This document shows, in pieces, positions 32,646-47,600 of a DNA stretch of 64,000 nt. The stretch's first letter is position 1, and each line of letters opens with the position of its first letter. Both the position numbers and the translations under genes were made by a program. The notes beneath the pieces are model-generated. The model saw only the letters and a list, made by a program, of their open reading frames with translations. It did not search any database and was not told the DNA's origin. Source of the stretch: Dromiciops gliroides (taxonomy: Eukaryota > Chordata > Mammalia > Microbiotheria > Microbiotheriidae); the NCBI RefSeq assembly GCF_019393635.1, contig NC_057862.1, positions 409,552,169-409,616,168 of the forward strand, read 5' to 3'.

Positions 32646-35600
32646 GTAAGCGCCAGCCCGCCTAGCCCGGACGGAAAACTGCGCCCCCTGCGGGCCGGGC
32701 CGGGTCGGGCCGGGACCCCGCCGCCTGCCGCCGGAGCTGTCCAGGGTCTGCGGGACCCGTCCGGGAACTGGAGCAGCCGTTTCCCCGACCCGCGCCCCGC
32801 CTGGCAGTCCCAGTCCCTGACCGAACCCCGGGTTCTCCGCTACCCTTTTCCAGACCCCCGACCCCGGGCTCGCTTCCGTGGCCCTGGAGCGTCCGAGCTC
32901 TGCGCCCATCTCCGCTCCCCCGCAGCGCGCACTTGTACCCTCTCGGGAGGCACTGGATGCCGGCTGCTTTCTCCTTGTCCTGGGTCGTTTGCCTAAGGGA
33001 GGGACGGCGGTGGCCCGCTCAGTGGACCGAGACTTTCAACTAAGCTCCCCCTTGCTCTCCTTCCCTCCCTCCCTCCCTCCCTGCCGCCGCCGCCGCCGCC
33101 GCCGCTGCTGCTGCTGCAAGCCGCCTTTGTCATTCTTAGTGCAGCTAGAAACGATGCCCAGAGCGGCGCTGCTGTAGCTACCCTGGCTGAAATGCGCTTG
33201 GGCTGCTGTAGCGGCACCCCCAAAAACCTAAAATGTTTGCTTCTTTTAAAACTACTTGTACCAAAGTGTCCCTGTGCAATTTAAAAGCAATCATTTTTGA
33301 ACTCCTAGTCTAGAAAAGGATTGTTGTTGTTTTTGAGAAAAACTAGATTATTGAGTGATTGTGTCATTTCCATGATTTACCCTTAAGGTCTTTAAAACTC
33401 CTTTCAATGTCTTTGATTTTCATGAGATTTCTCATTTGAATATACAAAACTACTAGGAATACGTGTCTAAGTAATCTTAGATGTTCCATTTATCCTGATT
33501 TTTGATGTGCCTTTCAGATCACTTTTCTTTGTGTTGTGTTTTCATACTATCAAACAAATAATTCTGTACTTAATACATCGTATTTGTTATAAAATCAAGT
33601 GCAATGCGTATATGTAAGTAGAACCAAGGCAGTTTTTATGGTCATTTCTTACCCAGAGTAAAAACAATAAACACAATTCTAAAGAATTTTCTTTAAGAAA
33701 AACGTTTTCATAGCACTACTTTGTTCCATAGATAAGTAATTTTTTTAAAGTAAGCTTCCTAGTTGAGGTCTAGAACATGGCATTGATGTGCGAAATTCAT
33801 AGTATTCACAATGTTCTTGTATTTGTGTGTAAAATGCTCTTGTGTTTTACTTCCAGACAGAAGCAAAATACGTAAAGCCAAACCTGTAGAGCTTTTAATT
33901 TTCGATCCTCAGCATCTCAATTCTGAGTGTCGTATGTTGATGAAAGCCATGCACAACTGACAGACAATAACATTTTCAAAGACTGACTTAAAGCCAAAGT
34001 CATATTGTCACTTGTGGCTTATGAGTATAACATTAGAGAATCTGGTCGCACTTTAAAGTACTAGGGGTTTCTTATTTGTGTTTCTTTGCCCTTCCTTTTC
34101 ATGTATCAAATCACAAGAACACTCCTTGATGGTGGTGGTAGTAATAGTGATAGAGGAGGAGAGTTGGGAGGCTGCGACACCACTGCAGGCTTTCCTGAAG
34201 TGGAGCTCAGCCAATGCTGACCCGTTTTCTAATGATGTACAATGTCTCTAGGGAGTATGGCTTCTTTCAGTCTTTTGCTTTGGACTTTTCCACAGATGCT
34301 ATCTCAGTTTGACAAAGTGATAATCATCCCTATATTTGAATGAGATCTTAAAACACCGCTGTTGCTGTTTAGTTGTCTTCCTCGTTCTGATACTTGCAAT
34401 TAAAATTGTCTCCTTGCCAAAAGTAGTACGCTCAGACAAAACATAGTTATTTCGAATTTTCCAAGAGGTAAGGGGTTTTTGTCATGTGCAGGTTTATTTT
34501 TTAATAATTAAAGTTGTACCTCAAAGTTGCTTATGAATTTCTCTTTAATTCTCAGAGGAAAACAGTAGAGTGAAACAAAGGGTCTCTCTCTCCACCTGCT
34601 TTAAGTAAAAAAGTGGATTTTGCCTTACTTGCACTGTTGTAACCTTTTTACATTTCATGGAAAACTTGAGCATCATTATATCAGTGCTTTCATCAGTATC
34701 CGTTTCCATCAGAAGTTTGTGCCAAATTGGGGGAATTTTTTTTCCAAGTCAAGTTACAGTAAGATAAAAGTTAGTTTGTAATGTAAACATGATAAATTTT
34801 CACTTTATAATGACCTTTGAATTAGCAAAACTTTTGTCAAATTGATATTGAGTAATTAGTAAATTCAATGTTTTAACTTAGTTAATAATTTAGCTATCTA
34901 AATGTTTCCTAAATTAACAATTGAAATCTCTTTACCAAATTTAAATAATTACACTTAATTTCTTCTTTCACAAGAAGCTTGTAATAAATTAACAAGCAAG
35001 ACTTTTTGGATAGTGAATATTTACTTATCTTCCATGATCTGATATTAAGAATTCTGAGAGTATGTAAACCATATGTTCATTTCCACTCCCTAGATTCTTA
35101 ACTATTTTTCCTGTGTTCTAGTTATAATAACTATAATAATCACTTGTAATTTGATTATATAGTTTAAAAAATTTGCTTAATCTATTACTAACTTAAGTAG
35201 GAGTTATTTATAAAATAGTGTTATGATTTTACTTGTATTCTTTTTTGTAATAGAGGCTGTGAACTTAAATTATTTGCAAATTTAGGCATAGATTAATTTA
35301 AACAATGCTTTTTTATATCATCTTAAAGTAATTAAGAGGCACTTAACATATATATATTAAGGCAGCATGGAACAAGTCCTTGCAAGCTTATGGCAAAATT
35401 AATAACTACTATTAATTGACATCAACAATAAAACATTAGATAAAGAGTTAAAATTGGCCTAGAAAATTAGGAATGGAATGAGATAAGATAGAATTAGATG
35501 GGATGGTAGTAAATTAGATATGCTCATTTTGTAGGTATGCCGTATACACACACATATATGTATATGTTTACACATTTATTTGTATGTCTGTGGATGGATG

Positions 35601-38600
35601 AATAGGTATATGTGTATATCTATATATGTATATGTGTGTAGTATATATACATACATGTATGCACACATTCCATGTGGAAAAACCTAATATGGCAATGGTA
35701 TTCCTCATAAATGAGAATCTGGAAATATTACCAGAAAACAAAATTCACTTTCCCCACCAAAAATATTGTTAGGTTTTCCATAATGCTACCTGCTTTAGTT
35801 TTCCCATATTTCAGGGATGCTTTTACCTTGTGCCAATGCACTCTGTCCTCTTGGGCCACTAGAAAAAGGGGAGTCCTTATCAGGTATAGTACCTGCTATT
35901 TCTTTTAATTATCCAGCTTAAGCCATTTTTACTTAATATAAGCAGCATGGTAGAATAGAAAGAACTCTGAATCTAGAGTTAGAGAGTCTGGGTTCAAATC
36001 CCACCTCTGCTATTTTCTTACTGTTTGACATTGAATAAATTTCTTTCAAAAAAAACCCCTGTGCCTCAGTTTCCTCAGCTGTTAAATGGTGGGGCAAGTA
36101 TAATACAATTCAGTGTCCAAGCTGTGAGGAAGTATTCTTTAAGGTAGATTGCTTCTACATTGAAGTATATTATTTCTAAAAGTTGTTACTGAAAATTTGC
36201 ATGATCATAGATACTGATAAAAAAAACTTCAATGATTAAAAATCACCGATACTAATAGGTAATAAAGAGTTTAAGTAGAGAGCAAATGTTAGTAGTTTAA
36301 TGAACCACTGATTCTTTATTTAGATTGTGGGATTGAAGATCAGACTTGATGAGAATTGTATCAGACTTTATGAAAACTTATGCAAAGTGGATTATTAAGT
36401 AATTTTCTCCAACTTGTTCCTGCTGACAAAAACTTTTCACTAGATTTCTAATATTGCAAGTACAAATTAAGTAAACGTCAGATTTGCACACAAATAAAAA
36501 CGGGAATATAAATACATGGTCAACCTCTGAGCCACATGCTTAGATATGTTCTTGTCCTACTAAACCATTTATGATCCAGTAGATTCCCACCAAATATAGC
36601 AAGTCAGCTAAATCCTAGATTTCAATTTATAGGTTGTTAGTTGAATGTTATAGTTGTGATATTGATGTTACATAGGAAAACCAACTTTTCATTGGCACTA
36701 TTTAAAAAAAAAAACTATCCACCTTGGAATGTGATAGACAATAAACTTTTACAACATTACAACTTCTACAACATTGTCTTATTTTAAAAAAAAACAAAAA
36801 ACTAACCTGTAACAAGGACCTGGAAGCGTAAGTCAGCTATATAAGAGCCATATCTACCATAAAATTGTTGGGACACAACTTCAATTAAATAATCATTCAC
36901 TAAGTACCTGCAATTTGCAGCACACTGCACTAGACCCTGGTGTATACAATCTTGATTGCCTTAGTTGAAAGGTAACCTGTTAACATTGTTATGCTATAGG
37001 TAACAAGAGCGAGAAAGAGATTAATCTAAAACCTCAACTTTTTCTTCCCATTCAAAATAACTAACAAATTCATTTACATATGACTTCTGTGATTTGCCAG
37101 AAAATTTGAAGCTGGAGGCTGGAGGAAAAGAAAGGCTAATGTTCTCTAAAATAGATTTGGTATCATAATAATGAGAAGGTAGTCGACTCTTGACTAAGGG
37201 TGTCTGAGGAGGAATCTGTGGTAATTACAGTAGGAAGATATACATAATTGTCTTCTCAGGAGCACTTTTAATTTCCTACAGTGGTTTGGGTTTGACAAGG
37301 AGGCTGTCATATTTTTCAGAAAAGAGAAGACACTACTGCTACAAGCTACTTTTTTCCTGGAAGAAGTGATTGGCAGTGTGATTAATAAGCATATGCTAGG
37401 ACCCAGGGATTTAAAGTTCACTAAGCCTTGTATACTTTCTGATAAGTAGATGTTTAACTACCATAAGGAAGATTGGTTGTTGTTAAGGTTAAGCACCTTC
37501 TTGTTATCAGGTACATAATAAAACTTTTTTTGGCTCAACATCTCCTATTTTTAAAAATTGTTTTAATAACGGAATATTTGTAATTCCTGATACTTAAAAA
37601 TAGAGACTAGGCTATAGATGGAATTCACTCTGTTTTTCACTGAAGATCCCTTGTTATATCTGACTCATGGAATGTGGGATTGGCCCAAAGTTGTGACTAG
37701 GCAAATGGTGAGTGAGATCTCAATTTCTTTCTTCCCAGCCCTCAAAAAAAAAAAAAAAAAAAAGAATATGCCTTCAGTATGGCTCCTAGTGGCTTAGTAT
37801 TCTGTGCTAGGCAATCAATAGATATTGACTAATTTTAAGATAGTATGATTGTTGTGAGAAATAAAGTCAATTGACTAAAGGAGGCAGATTGAAGTTGGTA
37901 GGGGTTTAACACCCAAGATTTGGAGTTTAAATTTAATTTGAAGAAAATAAATGTTACTTTTTTTTCATTTAGTATAATTGGGAAGAACCTTTAACTGCAA
38001 AGCCTAAATAAGGACAAGAAGAATGTAGGGTTAAAAGCTAATATTGGTCATTTTGGTGGGATGTTAAAGGTATACCTTCTACCTATAGTAGCATAATATA
38101 AATTCATATCCTAACATCCTTCTTTATTAGAAAGAAGTGAGCCATAACTAAGAATTTTGTTGTTGTTCACCTGAATTCCAGAGTCAAAATGTCTAAAAAA
38201 CTTGCTTTTCACCCAGATGGTTGTTAAAAATTTAATTCTTCCCTTTCAATAAAGCCTCTAAGGTTACAAAGTTTGAGAAACATGGTCTAGACTTGATCTT
38301 CAGCCTTAATATAATAACAGTTGAAATCTATATAGTGCTCTGAAATGTGCCAAGCACTTTATATGCATTATCCCATTTGAGCCTCAAAAATTCTTGAGAT
38401 TGGTATGAAAAGCATTCTTCCCATTTCCAAATAAGGAAACTGAGGGCAAGAGAAGTTATTTGGCTACCCCAAGGTGTTAGAGGTGGCCAGGAAGTGTCAG
38501 AGGTGGAATGTGAACCTTCCTGATTCCAAACCCCTTCCTTTATCCATTATGTTATGCTGATGGTTTGGTATTTTACATACTCTTTCAAAGCATGGATTAT

Positions 38601-41600
38601 CTTAGGTGATATCTGGAGTTGAAAATTCATTTCAACCAACACATATGCCAGGTATCAGAGATACAATGATTTTTAAAATGTCACAATCCTTACCCTGAAG
38701 GAACCTATATTCTACTGGAGAAGGGGATTAATATAGAGAGCAAAGTAGAGATCCAGAAAATTTGAGAAAGAAGAGAGTATCCCTGTCTGGAATGATCAGT
38801 GAAGGCCTCCCAAAGGAGATGGCAACTGAATTACCATGAAGGAAAAGACATATTCTGAAAGTTAGAGAAGTTGAATGCATACATTTCAGGCATGAGAGAA
38901 GCCTACTTAGATGCCCAGATATGGGGAAAGGTATATCAAATTTGGGGAAAAGCTAGTAGTCCAGTCAGCCAGAACATGAGCATGTGAAGGCTACATAAGA
39001 GTGTGTGAAGGGAAGTAATGTGAAATAAAGCTAGAATGGAGCCAAATTTTGGAAGATCTTAAATGCCAAGTTAAGAATCTGTTTTCTGTTGTATAAGCAA
39101 TAGAGAATAATGATTTTTGTTCAGATAAGTGGCATAGTTAGGTCTGTGCATTAGGAACATTATTTTAGCATCTGTATGAAAGATGGTTTGGAGAGGGGAA
39201 GAGACTGAAGGTGCCACACACTCCCCTGAACATCTCAGCCTTGAGTCACCCTGTGTCCCCTTCCTCCCACTTCCACCCTATTTCCCGATGAGATCTTCCT
39301 AAAACTAAACTAAGAGGAACTTAGAAACCCACACAATTCAATCTAAGACAAAATCTGATTTGGCAGTCTTTTTATCACAGTTCATTTCACTGGTATCTAC
39401 TCTGTATAAAAGGGACAGTTGGGCCTAAGTTACCGGTCATCCTGCTTTATCCTTATTGGTCTCTCTCTAACTATATGCTTGCGCTGGGCATTCAGCAACT
39501 CAGTCATACTTTCCAATAAACATTCACTAGATTCTCTTTGAACTCCTTCAGCTCCAAGTCCCCATGCTCACACCTCTCCAGTACTGGGACTACTTCCTGA
39601 TATTATTAAAGCATCCTGGGGAAGAGTAAGCTACCTTCCTTGCCACTCACACTTAAAGAACACTACTCTCAATCATCTTCAGCACTTAGTAAAAGGCAAT
39701 GAGATTGGTTAGAAGATTATTATGATAGTACAAGCAAAAGTACCAATAAAGGCATGAAATAAGGCAGTTTGGAAGAATGAACAGAAAGAAAGGGAAGGTG
39801 TGAAAAATGTAATGTCAACAGAACTAAAAAGACTTGGCAACTAATTGAATATGAGAGATGAGGAAGAAAAATTAGTGAACCATTTAGTCAGAAGGCAAAA
39901 AAAGCAATAGAAGTTTTGGTGAGACAGAGGACAGAAAAACAGAGAAGTGTCTTATATGTTAAATAATTCCATTCAAATTATATTTGTTCAGTACTAGGGT
40001 TACAAACAACTTAAGTGCTATTATCTTGTCATAATGCTAAATTGCAGCAGGGAGATACATCCTAACCTAATTATTCATTGGTATTCCATGATGTTGGACA
40101 TCCATGGCATTTGTTTTTAATAATTCAGTCTGCTTAAAACCCTACTTCATTACAAAGAATCTATTAAATTCTCAGCTAAACTCATATGTTTGTTATGACA
40201 TGTTACTAGGATGATTAATAGTCACTGCTTTACCACTAGGAGAAAGAGAAACAGATATTTCTAGGTGCACTAGAGTCCCTCCTTTCTATATTTTTATAAT
40301 ATCTTTGTTTTAGATGGCACAGTTTCAGCAAACTAATTTCTGTGCAATCCTAGAAATGTAGCATCAAATGTAATAAGCATTGTACATCCTTAAAGCTTTA
40401 GTTAAAACATTCTATCCCACTTGTGAATAATATGATTGATAGCACCAGTAAACCAAATTTGTGCACAGCCAGATCTTTAGTAGGCATTGTCTATAACTAC
40501 TCAATTAATTTTCTTCAGTTCATTTTTCTGTCAGTTTTACTGGTGTTCCCCTGTTTTCAGTTTTGTGATTGCTTATTGTACTTTTTCTTCCTCATACCAT
40601 GCTTACTTATACATCTTACTATGTGTGGTGCACATGAAAGTTGTTTATTCATAAATATGCCCATTTGCCTCTGTCACTCATTAGATTAGTTAAGATGAAA
40701 AGGGTGCAATAGCTACTAATTTTACTTCTCTAAAAGGTGGTGCCTTTGCAGTAGTCTTTCTTGTAGCATGATGCATTGATTTCATATTGATAGAGATAGA
40801 AAATGCTATTTAAAGAATTACCATATTTCCATTGTGAATAAATCTGTCCTAAGAAATGTAGTGGTATCTCTATCCCATGAGTCAGTCCCTCTAACTCAGT
40901 TACAGTTTATGAAGAGTAATTCCTTTGTGGCATATTATGTCTTCAACAACAGCACTGACCCCACCCCACCTACCCTCCAAAAAAAGAGGAGAAAGTAAGA
41001 AACTGAGGAGTGAACTAGAGTAAGTCCCCAAAAATACAAAGGCTAAAAATTGAAAAACTAGATCACAACTTCCTTAACAAGGTCAAAGACTATTCCTGAA
41101 AGATTCTTGTGTCCTCCAAACCTAACATTACTTTCCACATAGTGCATACTTAGTGTTTCATATTGAAATGGACCTTTGAGGGAATCTAGACCAATCTCTC
41201 ATTCTTGTAAGAATCCCCATTATGGTTTCCCTGGCACTTGGACATTCAGCCTCTTTTTAACGTGTCCTAGTGGCAGAGAACTCGCTTTCCCCATGAGGAA
41301 GTTTATTTCATTACCAAATAACTTCAATTGTAAGAGTTCCTCCTTACATTAAGCCAAAACCTGCCTCCTTGTAACAACTCCCCATTGGTCCTAGTTAAGT
41401 CCTTGGAGCTACATCAAATATATCTAATCCCTTTTCCAATGACAGGCCTTCAGACTGTTTTAAGCCAGCTATTATATCTCCCTAAGTTTTCTCTCAAAGC
41501 TAAATCTCCTCAGTTCCTTAAATTTGTATGAAGTATGTTTATAGTATGATATCCAAAACTAAGTAGTGCTTTGGATGGAGTCTGACTAAATAATGATATG

Positions 41601-44600
41601 GAAGAACTAGATATTTATTTTAATGTAAATGTTTTGGCAGCCACCTCATATTTTTCACTCCCTTTGAGCCTGCAGGCCATCAAAACCTCTATGTCTTGTA
41701 CACTAACTACTATTAAGTCAAATCTCCCCCAAACCATACTTATACATTTTATTTTTTGGGAACTTTATTGGATGGGTGAATGGATAATATAAAAACTCAC
41801 ATCCATATATGAATGTTAGGTTATGGGGATAGAATTTTTCCATTCAGGAGAAAATTATGAAAGATGGCATCAATACTGAAAGAAATAGAAAATAAAGGTG
41901 ACTATCATAGAATTTCATATAACAACAAAAACCATCTCAATATGATGTAGTGTCCATTTGACCTTTAAAATGTTCACTTGTACTATAACGAAAAATATGT
42001 TAGGTTTCATTTTCTAAATATAGATTATTTTCTAGCATAGGATTCTGCACAGCTGTGAAACTTCTTTAATTGATTTCTTTGAGGCTGCTGCCCTCTTTCT
42101 GTTTTTATCATGTAGAAGCTTGGATGTCAGAGAATCCAATTGAACTTTCACTGACATAACACATTCATAAGTTGCCCCCTGTGCATGGAAAGACAGTATT
42201 GTAATCCAAAGTTAAAATTAAGTTTAAATGTAAAATATTCTATTTTTGAAACCTGTTTGAAATATGGTAGACTTGATTCAAGACTTTAGTGTATGAGCAA
42301 TATCCATTTTAAAGATTTAAAACTTGTGCTTTTTCCATCCATAGCTAAGGAATAATAATTTTAAATTCATATTTCAAGTTCAGATATAAGTAAGCACAAA
42401 TCAGAATTTTTAGAGATTTTTCTAACATAAGAAACCAAAGTAAGTTTTTTTTTGAAATCTTGAAGTTGAAGGCCATATAATTAAGAATAATGTTTTTATT
42501 TCTCTATGTTTTACCATCAGCTTTTCCTTGGAAATATAATGCATCTTTAACTATAGTTTTATTTTAATATGTGTTTTCTGTTCTTTCACTAGTGTTGTTA
42601 ATAACAGTACTTGTAGTAGAAGGCATTGCTGTGGCCCAGAAGACCCAAGGTATGATATTTATAGTGACAATTTATAACATATACAAGACAGTAGAATGGG
42701 TTAATAGAAAGTAGTCTAGCTACTGAATGCTATTTCCACAATCCCTCTGGGTCGTTCAAGTGACCTAAGGCATTCTGTCAACATATATGCCTCAGTTAAC
42801 TGAGTTCAGCTGCAGTTAAGCAAAGTAAATTGTCAATAGTTATTCTTGTCCTGGTTAATTCAGTAGTCTGCTATTACTAGTGGCTCCTGGCTCACAGTGA
42901 GAATAAGCACAAAACTGAATAAGATTCATGCTTAAACATAAAGCAGGAAGAGAAACCCATGTCTGCAATATGAGCAGACAGAAAGGCAGCATAGTGTACT
43001 AGAAAAAACTCATGATTTGAAGTCAGGTAACCCTTTTTAAAATTCCAACTCTGGGGCAGCTAGGTGGCGCAGTGGATAGAGCACCAGCCCTGGAGTCAGG
43101 AGTACTTGAGTTCAAATCCGGCCTCAGACACTTAACACTTATTAGCTGTGTGACCCTGGGCAAGTCACTTAACCCCAATTGCCTCACTAAAAAAAAAAAA
43201 AAGCAAAAACAAAGCAAAAAAGCCTAGCCAAAATTCCAACTCTGTTATTTACTACCTGTGTTACCTTGCTTAAGTCATTTAACCTCTCTGGGCCTCAGTT
43301 TCTTCATCTGTAAAATGAGGAGATTGAATTAAACTGTCTCTAAGATCCATTCCAACTCTCAATCGTATGAGCACAAAAGAACTCTATAATACTCAAAGCT
43401 CTGTAAACCTTTCCAAATCTTCATGGATATGAAAGTAAACCAGCTGAATTACTTTAGATCAGGTTTTCATGATGGAAGGCATGCCCTTTCCTATAAAAGC
43501 TCTTAATCTTAATTTACTATTGAAATATACATAAGAATAGAATATGAAAATAACTGCAGAAAACTTTAGTTAAATTTTTGAATAACTGAACTCTGTTGAT
43601 ACATGAGATGCCCCCCACAGGCATCATAATAATGTCCTTAGTTGTAAAGTAGTGACTCAGCAATTGCTTTTTTCTTGAGAATGGAAAAAAATGTATCACT
43701 ATTTCTCAGGACCAAAAATGGCACACTATCAGGTAAATTGGGGCAATGCATAAGACCCCAAACATCTTATTTTCCCTTTCTCCTATAGCTATAGTACATT
43801 TCAATGCTCCTAACATAGTATATAGAAACCTGTATCCCCCTCACTCTTACTAAGGTATGTCAAATTTGCCAAGGATTATATTAAGTATATAATAATTCTT
43901 TGAATGTACAGTGGTTGAAGTGTGTAAGTGTGTGTGTGTGGTATTGTTGTTGTTGGGAGTGTTTGATTTGCTTTATTTCATAAGTTTTAATGTAATTTTT
44001 TCAAGATGGGCAGAATATTGGAATTAAACATGTTCCAGCTACACAGTGTGGAATTTGGGTTCGAACCAGCAATGGGGGTCATTTTGCTTCTCCAAATTAT
44101 CCTGAATCATACCCACCAAACAAAGAGTGTATCTACATTTTGGAAGGTATTTTTAAATGTCTTTTTCCCTCTTGAATTTTACTATTGATTATAAAATTAA
44201 AAGTGTTGATGACATAATAACATTTTAACTGCTTTGAATCCAATTAATTTTAAAATTTTGATCAAACAAGTAACAATAAGTGCCTCTGAACTTGAAACAT
44301 TCATAAGAATACAATGATAGGCTATGTGGTACAGAAAGCTAGGTGGCACAGTGGATAGAGTGTGAAGCCTGGAGTCAAGAAGACTCAAACACTTACTAAT
44401 TGTGTGACCCTGGACAAGTCACTTAACTCTATTTGCCTCAGTTTCTTCATCTCTAAAATAAGCTGGAGAAGGAAATGACAAAGCCACTCCAGTATCTTTA
44501 TCAAGAAAACCCCAAATGGGGTCACAAAGAGTTGGACACAATTGAACAACAACAAACAAATTTCTAGGTTTTAAAAATTCTTTAAAAGAACCTTCAAACC

Positions 44601-47600
44601 AGTAAAAATATTCAACTTTTCATCTCAAGTATCAATATTAATGAGAAATGTTGCTGAGAAACTTCCTTAAGCATTACTGAAATAATTTACTAGACCTTAT
44701 GCAAATTTCTGTTCATAATCCTCATTATTATAACATTACTTTTTTATTCATATTTTCTCCTATTTCTTTTTCATTGATCCATTATACTTCATGAATGGAA
44801 TAGTTGCTTCTTGAAATCTTGATTCCAATAAAATATATACTTAACCAATGTAATAAATAATATATGCTGAAGGGAAAAATTATTGTTCTATAAAGAATAA
44901 TGTTATAGTTAATAAAATATAAGCTATGTATTCTGACCTATATCCTTCATAATGTTTAAGTTATTAATAAATGCAACTGTGGTTCTGCCAATTCCTCTTG
45001 ATTTATTCACGTTGGCTCCGAGCATGTTATTTCATTCATATTGATGTCCTTAGTTGTAAAGTATTGACTCAGCAGTTATTTCCATTTTTTTCTCTTTAGA
45101 TCTTTTCAGTGTTTGTACATTACATATTTCCTTCTTTTAAAACTATCCCAATTGACTCTCTGTGTTACAGCTGCTCCACGACAAAGAATAGAACTGACCT
45201 TTGATGAACATTATTATATAGAACCTTCATTTGAATGTCGATTTGATCACTTGGAAATTCGAGATGGGCCATTTGGTTTCTCTCCACTTATAGATCGTTA
45301 CTGTGGTGTAAAAAGCCCTTCATTAATTAGGTCAACAGGCAGATTTATGTGGATTAAATTTAGTTCTGATGAAGAACTAGAAGGACTGGGATTTCGAGCA
45401 AAATACTCTTTTATTCCAGGTAAGGGTTTATTATTTTTTTTCAATGATTAACTATTCAACATAGAATATTAAGGGTAGAAAGGAGGTCAATTAGTCAAGC
45501 TATATCCATTAGCACAGATGCAGGACTATAAAGAAATTAGGCAGGACCTAAAGAAAGTTACTCTGTGAAACCTTAAGAAAACCTAAAAGCAGAATTTTTA
45601 TCACTGATTCTATACTGCTTCAAAATTTTGATATTCAGTGTCATCAGAAAAATGGTATAAAAGCTTTCCTGGAGGGCAGCTAGGTGGCGCAGTGGATAGA
45701 GCGCCAGCCCTGGATTCAGGAGGACCTGAGTTCAAATGTGACCTCAGACACTTACACTTACTAGCTGTGTGACCCTGGGCAAGTCACTTAACCCCAATTG
45801 CCTCACCAAAAAAAAAAAAAAAAAAAGCTTTCTTGACTCTTTTTCATGGATTCACAGTAGCAAATAATCCAAATGAAATAAAAAAATTCACCCAACCGGT
45901 TTCTTTATCCCCATGATTCCAAACAATTAGATTAATTGATGTTTTTTTCCTATTATATGAATTGACCACTATCTTTAGGATTGATCATTCAATAACTATT
46001 GGTCACTTACTGTACCAAAAAAGCACTCTATTGGGCATGATGAAATTATAAAAGCAAATTAGAACCCTGAAATAAAAGGATTTATAATATAATATATAGA
46101 AAGCTATTTTCAAGGTATTAAAAAATTTAAGTCATTGGTATATTACAGTTGGAATAGATCATAGAGGTCTTCTAGGTCAATCTATTCATTTTACAGGTGA
46201 GAAAACTGAGGCACAGAAAGGTGAAGCAATAGCAGTTAGAGCTGGAATTAGACTTTTGGTTTTTTAATTCCCAAGCCAATACCTTTAAAAGGACAATATT
46301 TCCCCAAAACTTTAGTCTTTTGTTATATTCTATCAGCTCTTAATTTTTTACCTAATGACATAAAATCCTATGTTCCCAAAGGGAGAATACTTTGGGTCAG
46401 TAAGGGGACAATGGAGAAACAACTAATTGGATCCATTCACTCTTTAAAGAATTTATATATAAGAAATTTCTAAATTAAACACTTCTCTGGAAAGATAATA
46501 GATAGTCCTCTAACATATTAGGAACCTCACAAAACAGAGAATAAACCAGAATCTCTCCACATTTCAGAAGGATACCATTAAAAGGAAGAACTGCAGGCCA
46601 ATGGGGTACAATTTAGTGGACTGAAGCATCCGAGAGTATCCCATGAATCACATTTTAAGTGACTATTTTTCTCATTTTTTTTTCTTTTAGTGAGGCAATT
46701 GGGGTTAAGTGACTTGCCCAGGGTCACACAGCTAGTAAGTGTTATGCGTCTGAGGCCGAATTTGAACTCAGGTACTCCTGACTTCAAGGCCGGCGCTCTA
46801 TCCACTGCGCCACCTAGCTGCCCCCACTATTTTTCTATTTATGAATTAAAGCTCAACTAAACTTGCATGTGAGCTTTTTATGGCTTATCTTATTATAGAA
46901 TTTTGTCTTTGTTTGGGAATACTATAAATTGTAACCTGAAAATAGCTTGGGGGAGAGAAATTTTCAAAGGCAGGTTAGGGTTTTATCTCTTTGGATTTTT
47001 TCTCTCTAAGCTGAGATGTTTAGAATTATAATTATTTAATAAAATTGTCTCTGTCATGTTTTCCCCCTTCCCCCAAAAAAGTATCCTAGTTATTCCTAGT
47101 AAATAAAAATGTATTGGGAAAATCTGGGTCATAAATATCATGAGTACTTTACTATATAAATTCAGAAATCCTTTTAGCTTTGAAAAACTTCTTTTACAAA
47201 ATAACATAAGCTAATGCCAAATGTGTCTTCTTCTAAAACAAAGTTTATTTTTAATGTCTTTTTGAAAATATAGCTACAGCTAATTCTGCCTGGGGCACAA
47301 TCATATGTTGCCAGTTGATTTGTTTGGTCCCTGTTTTTCTTTTAGTGTTTGATAATTCCCTGTCTGACCTTTAGCAAATTATTTCACTTTTCTGGGACTC
47401 AGTTTTCTTATTTGCAAAATAAGTTAGATTAGAAGTTCTCTGAGGCCTCTTCTAGCTCTAATAATTCTGATTCTTATTCTAAAAATTGTATTTTACAAAT
47501 TATTCCAGAAACTTTGTGTTTGCTATCTCCCTCATTTTGTTAAATTTTAGCTTTAACCCACACTTTGATTTTATTATGGCATATTTGGCAAAATGTTGGT

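Larger units (their letters stand above)
31190..33200 (+). promoter_or_regulatory. NETO2: NETO2 CpG-island promoter
   Basis: About 2 kb that is far richer in G+C and CpG than anything else in the window, ending within the first 0.6 kb of intron 1. It contains NETO2 exon 1, many GC-box-like 'ggggcggg' strings, a G-quadruplex run, an (AC)n tract and a (GCC)n tract. Long open frames on both strands here follow from the lack of AT-rich stop codons. A CpG-island promoter fits broad, developmentally controlled expression. Confidence 0.9.
33201..42592. other. NETO2: NETO2 intron 1 beyond the CpG island
   Basis: About 9.4 kb with no young SINE. Recognised pieces are listed separately: MIR at 35940 and 38320, an old repeat at 38640 and an L3/CR1 fragment at 41150. 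Positions 33201-35900 hold no repeat I recognise apart from a TA/TG tract at 35540-35660. Short frames here lack coding character. Confidence 0.6.

Noticed and set aside
44006..44188. ATG-initiated frame starting exactly at NETO2 exon 3
   Set aside because: It is the wrong frame over the exon; the spliced frame gives the CUB1 start and continues across all junctions.
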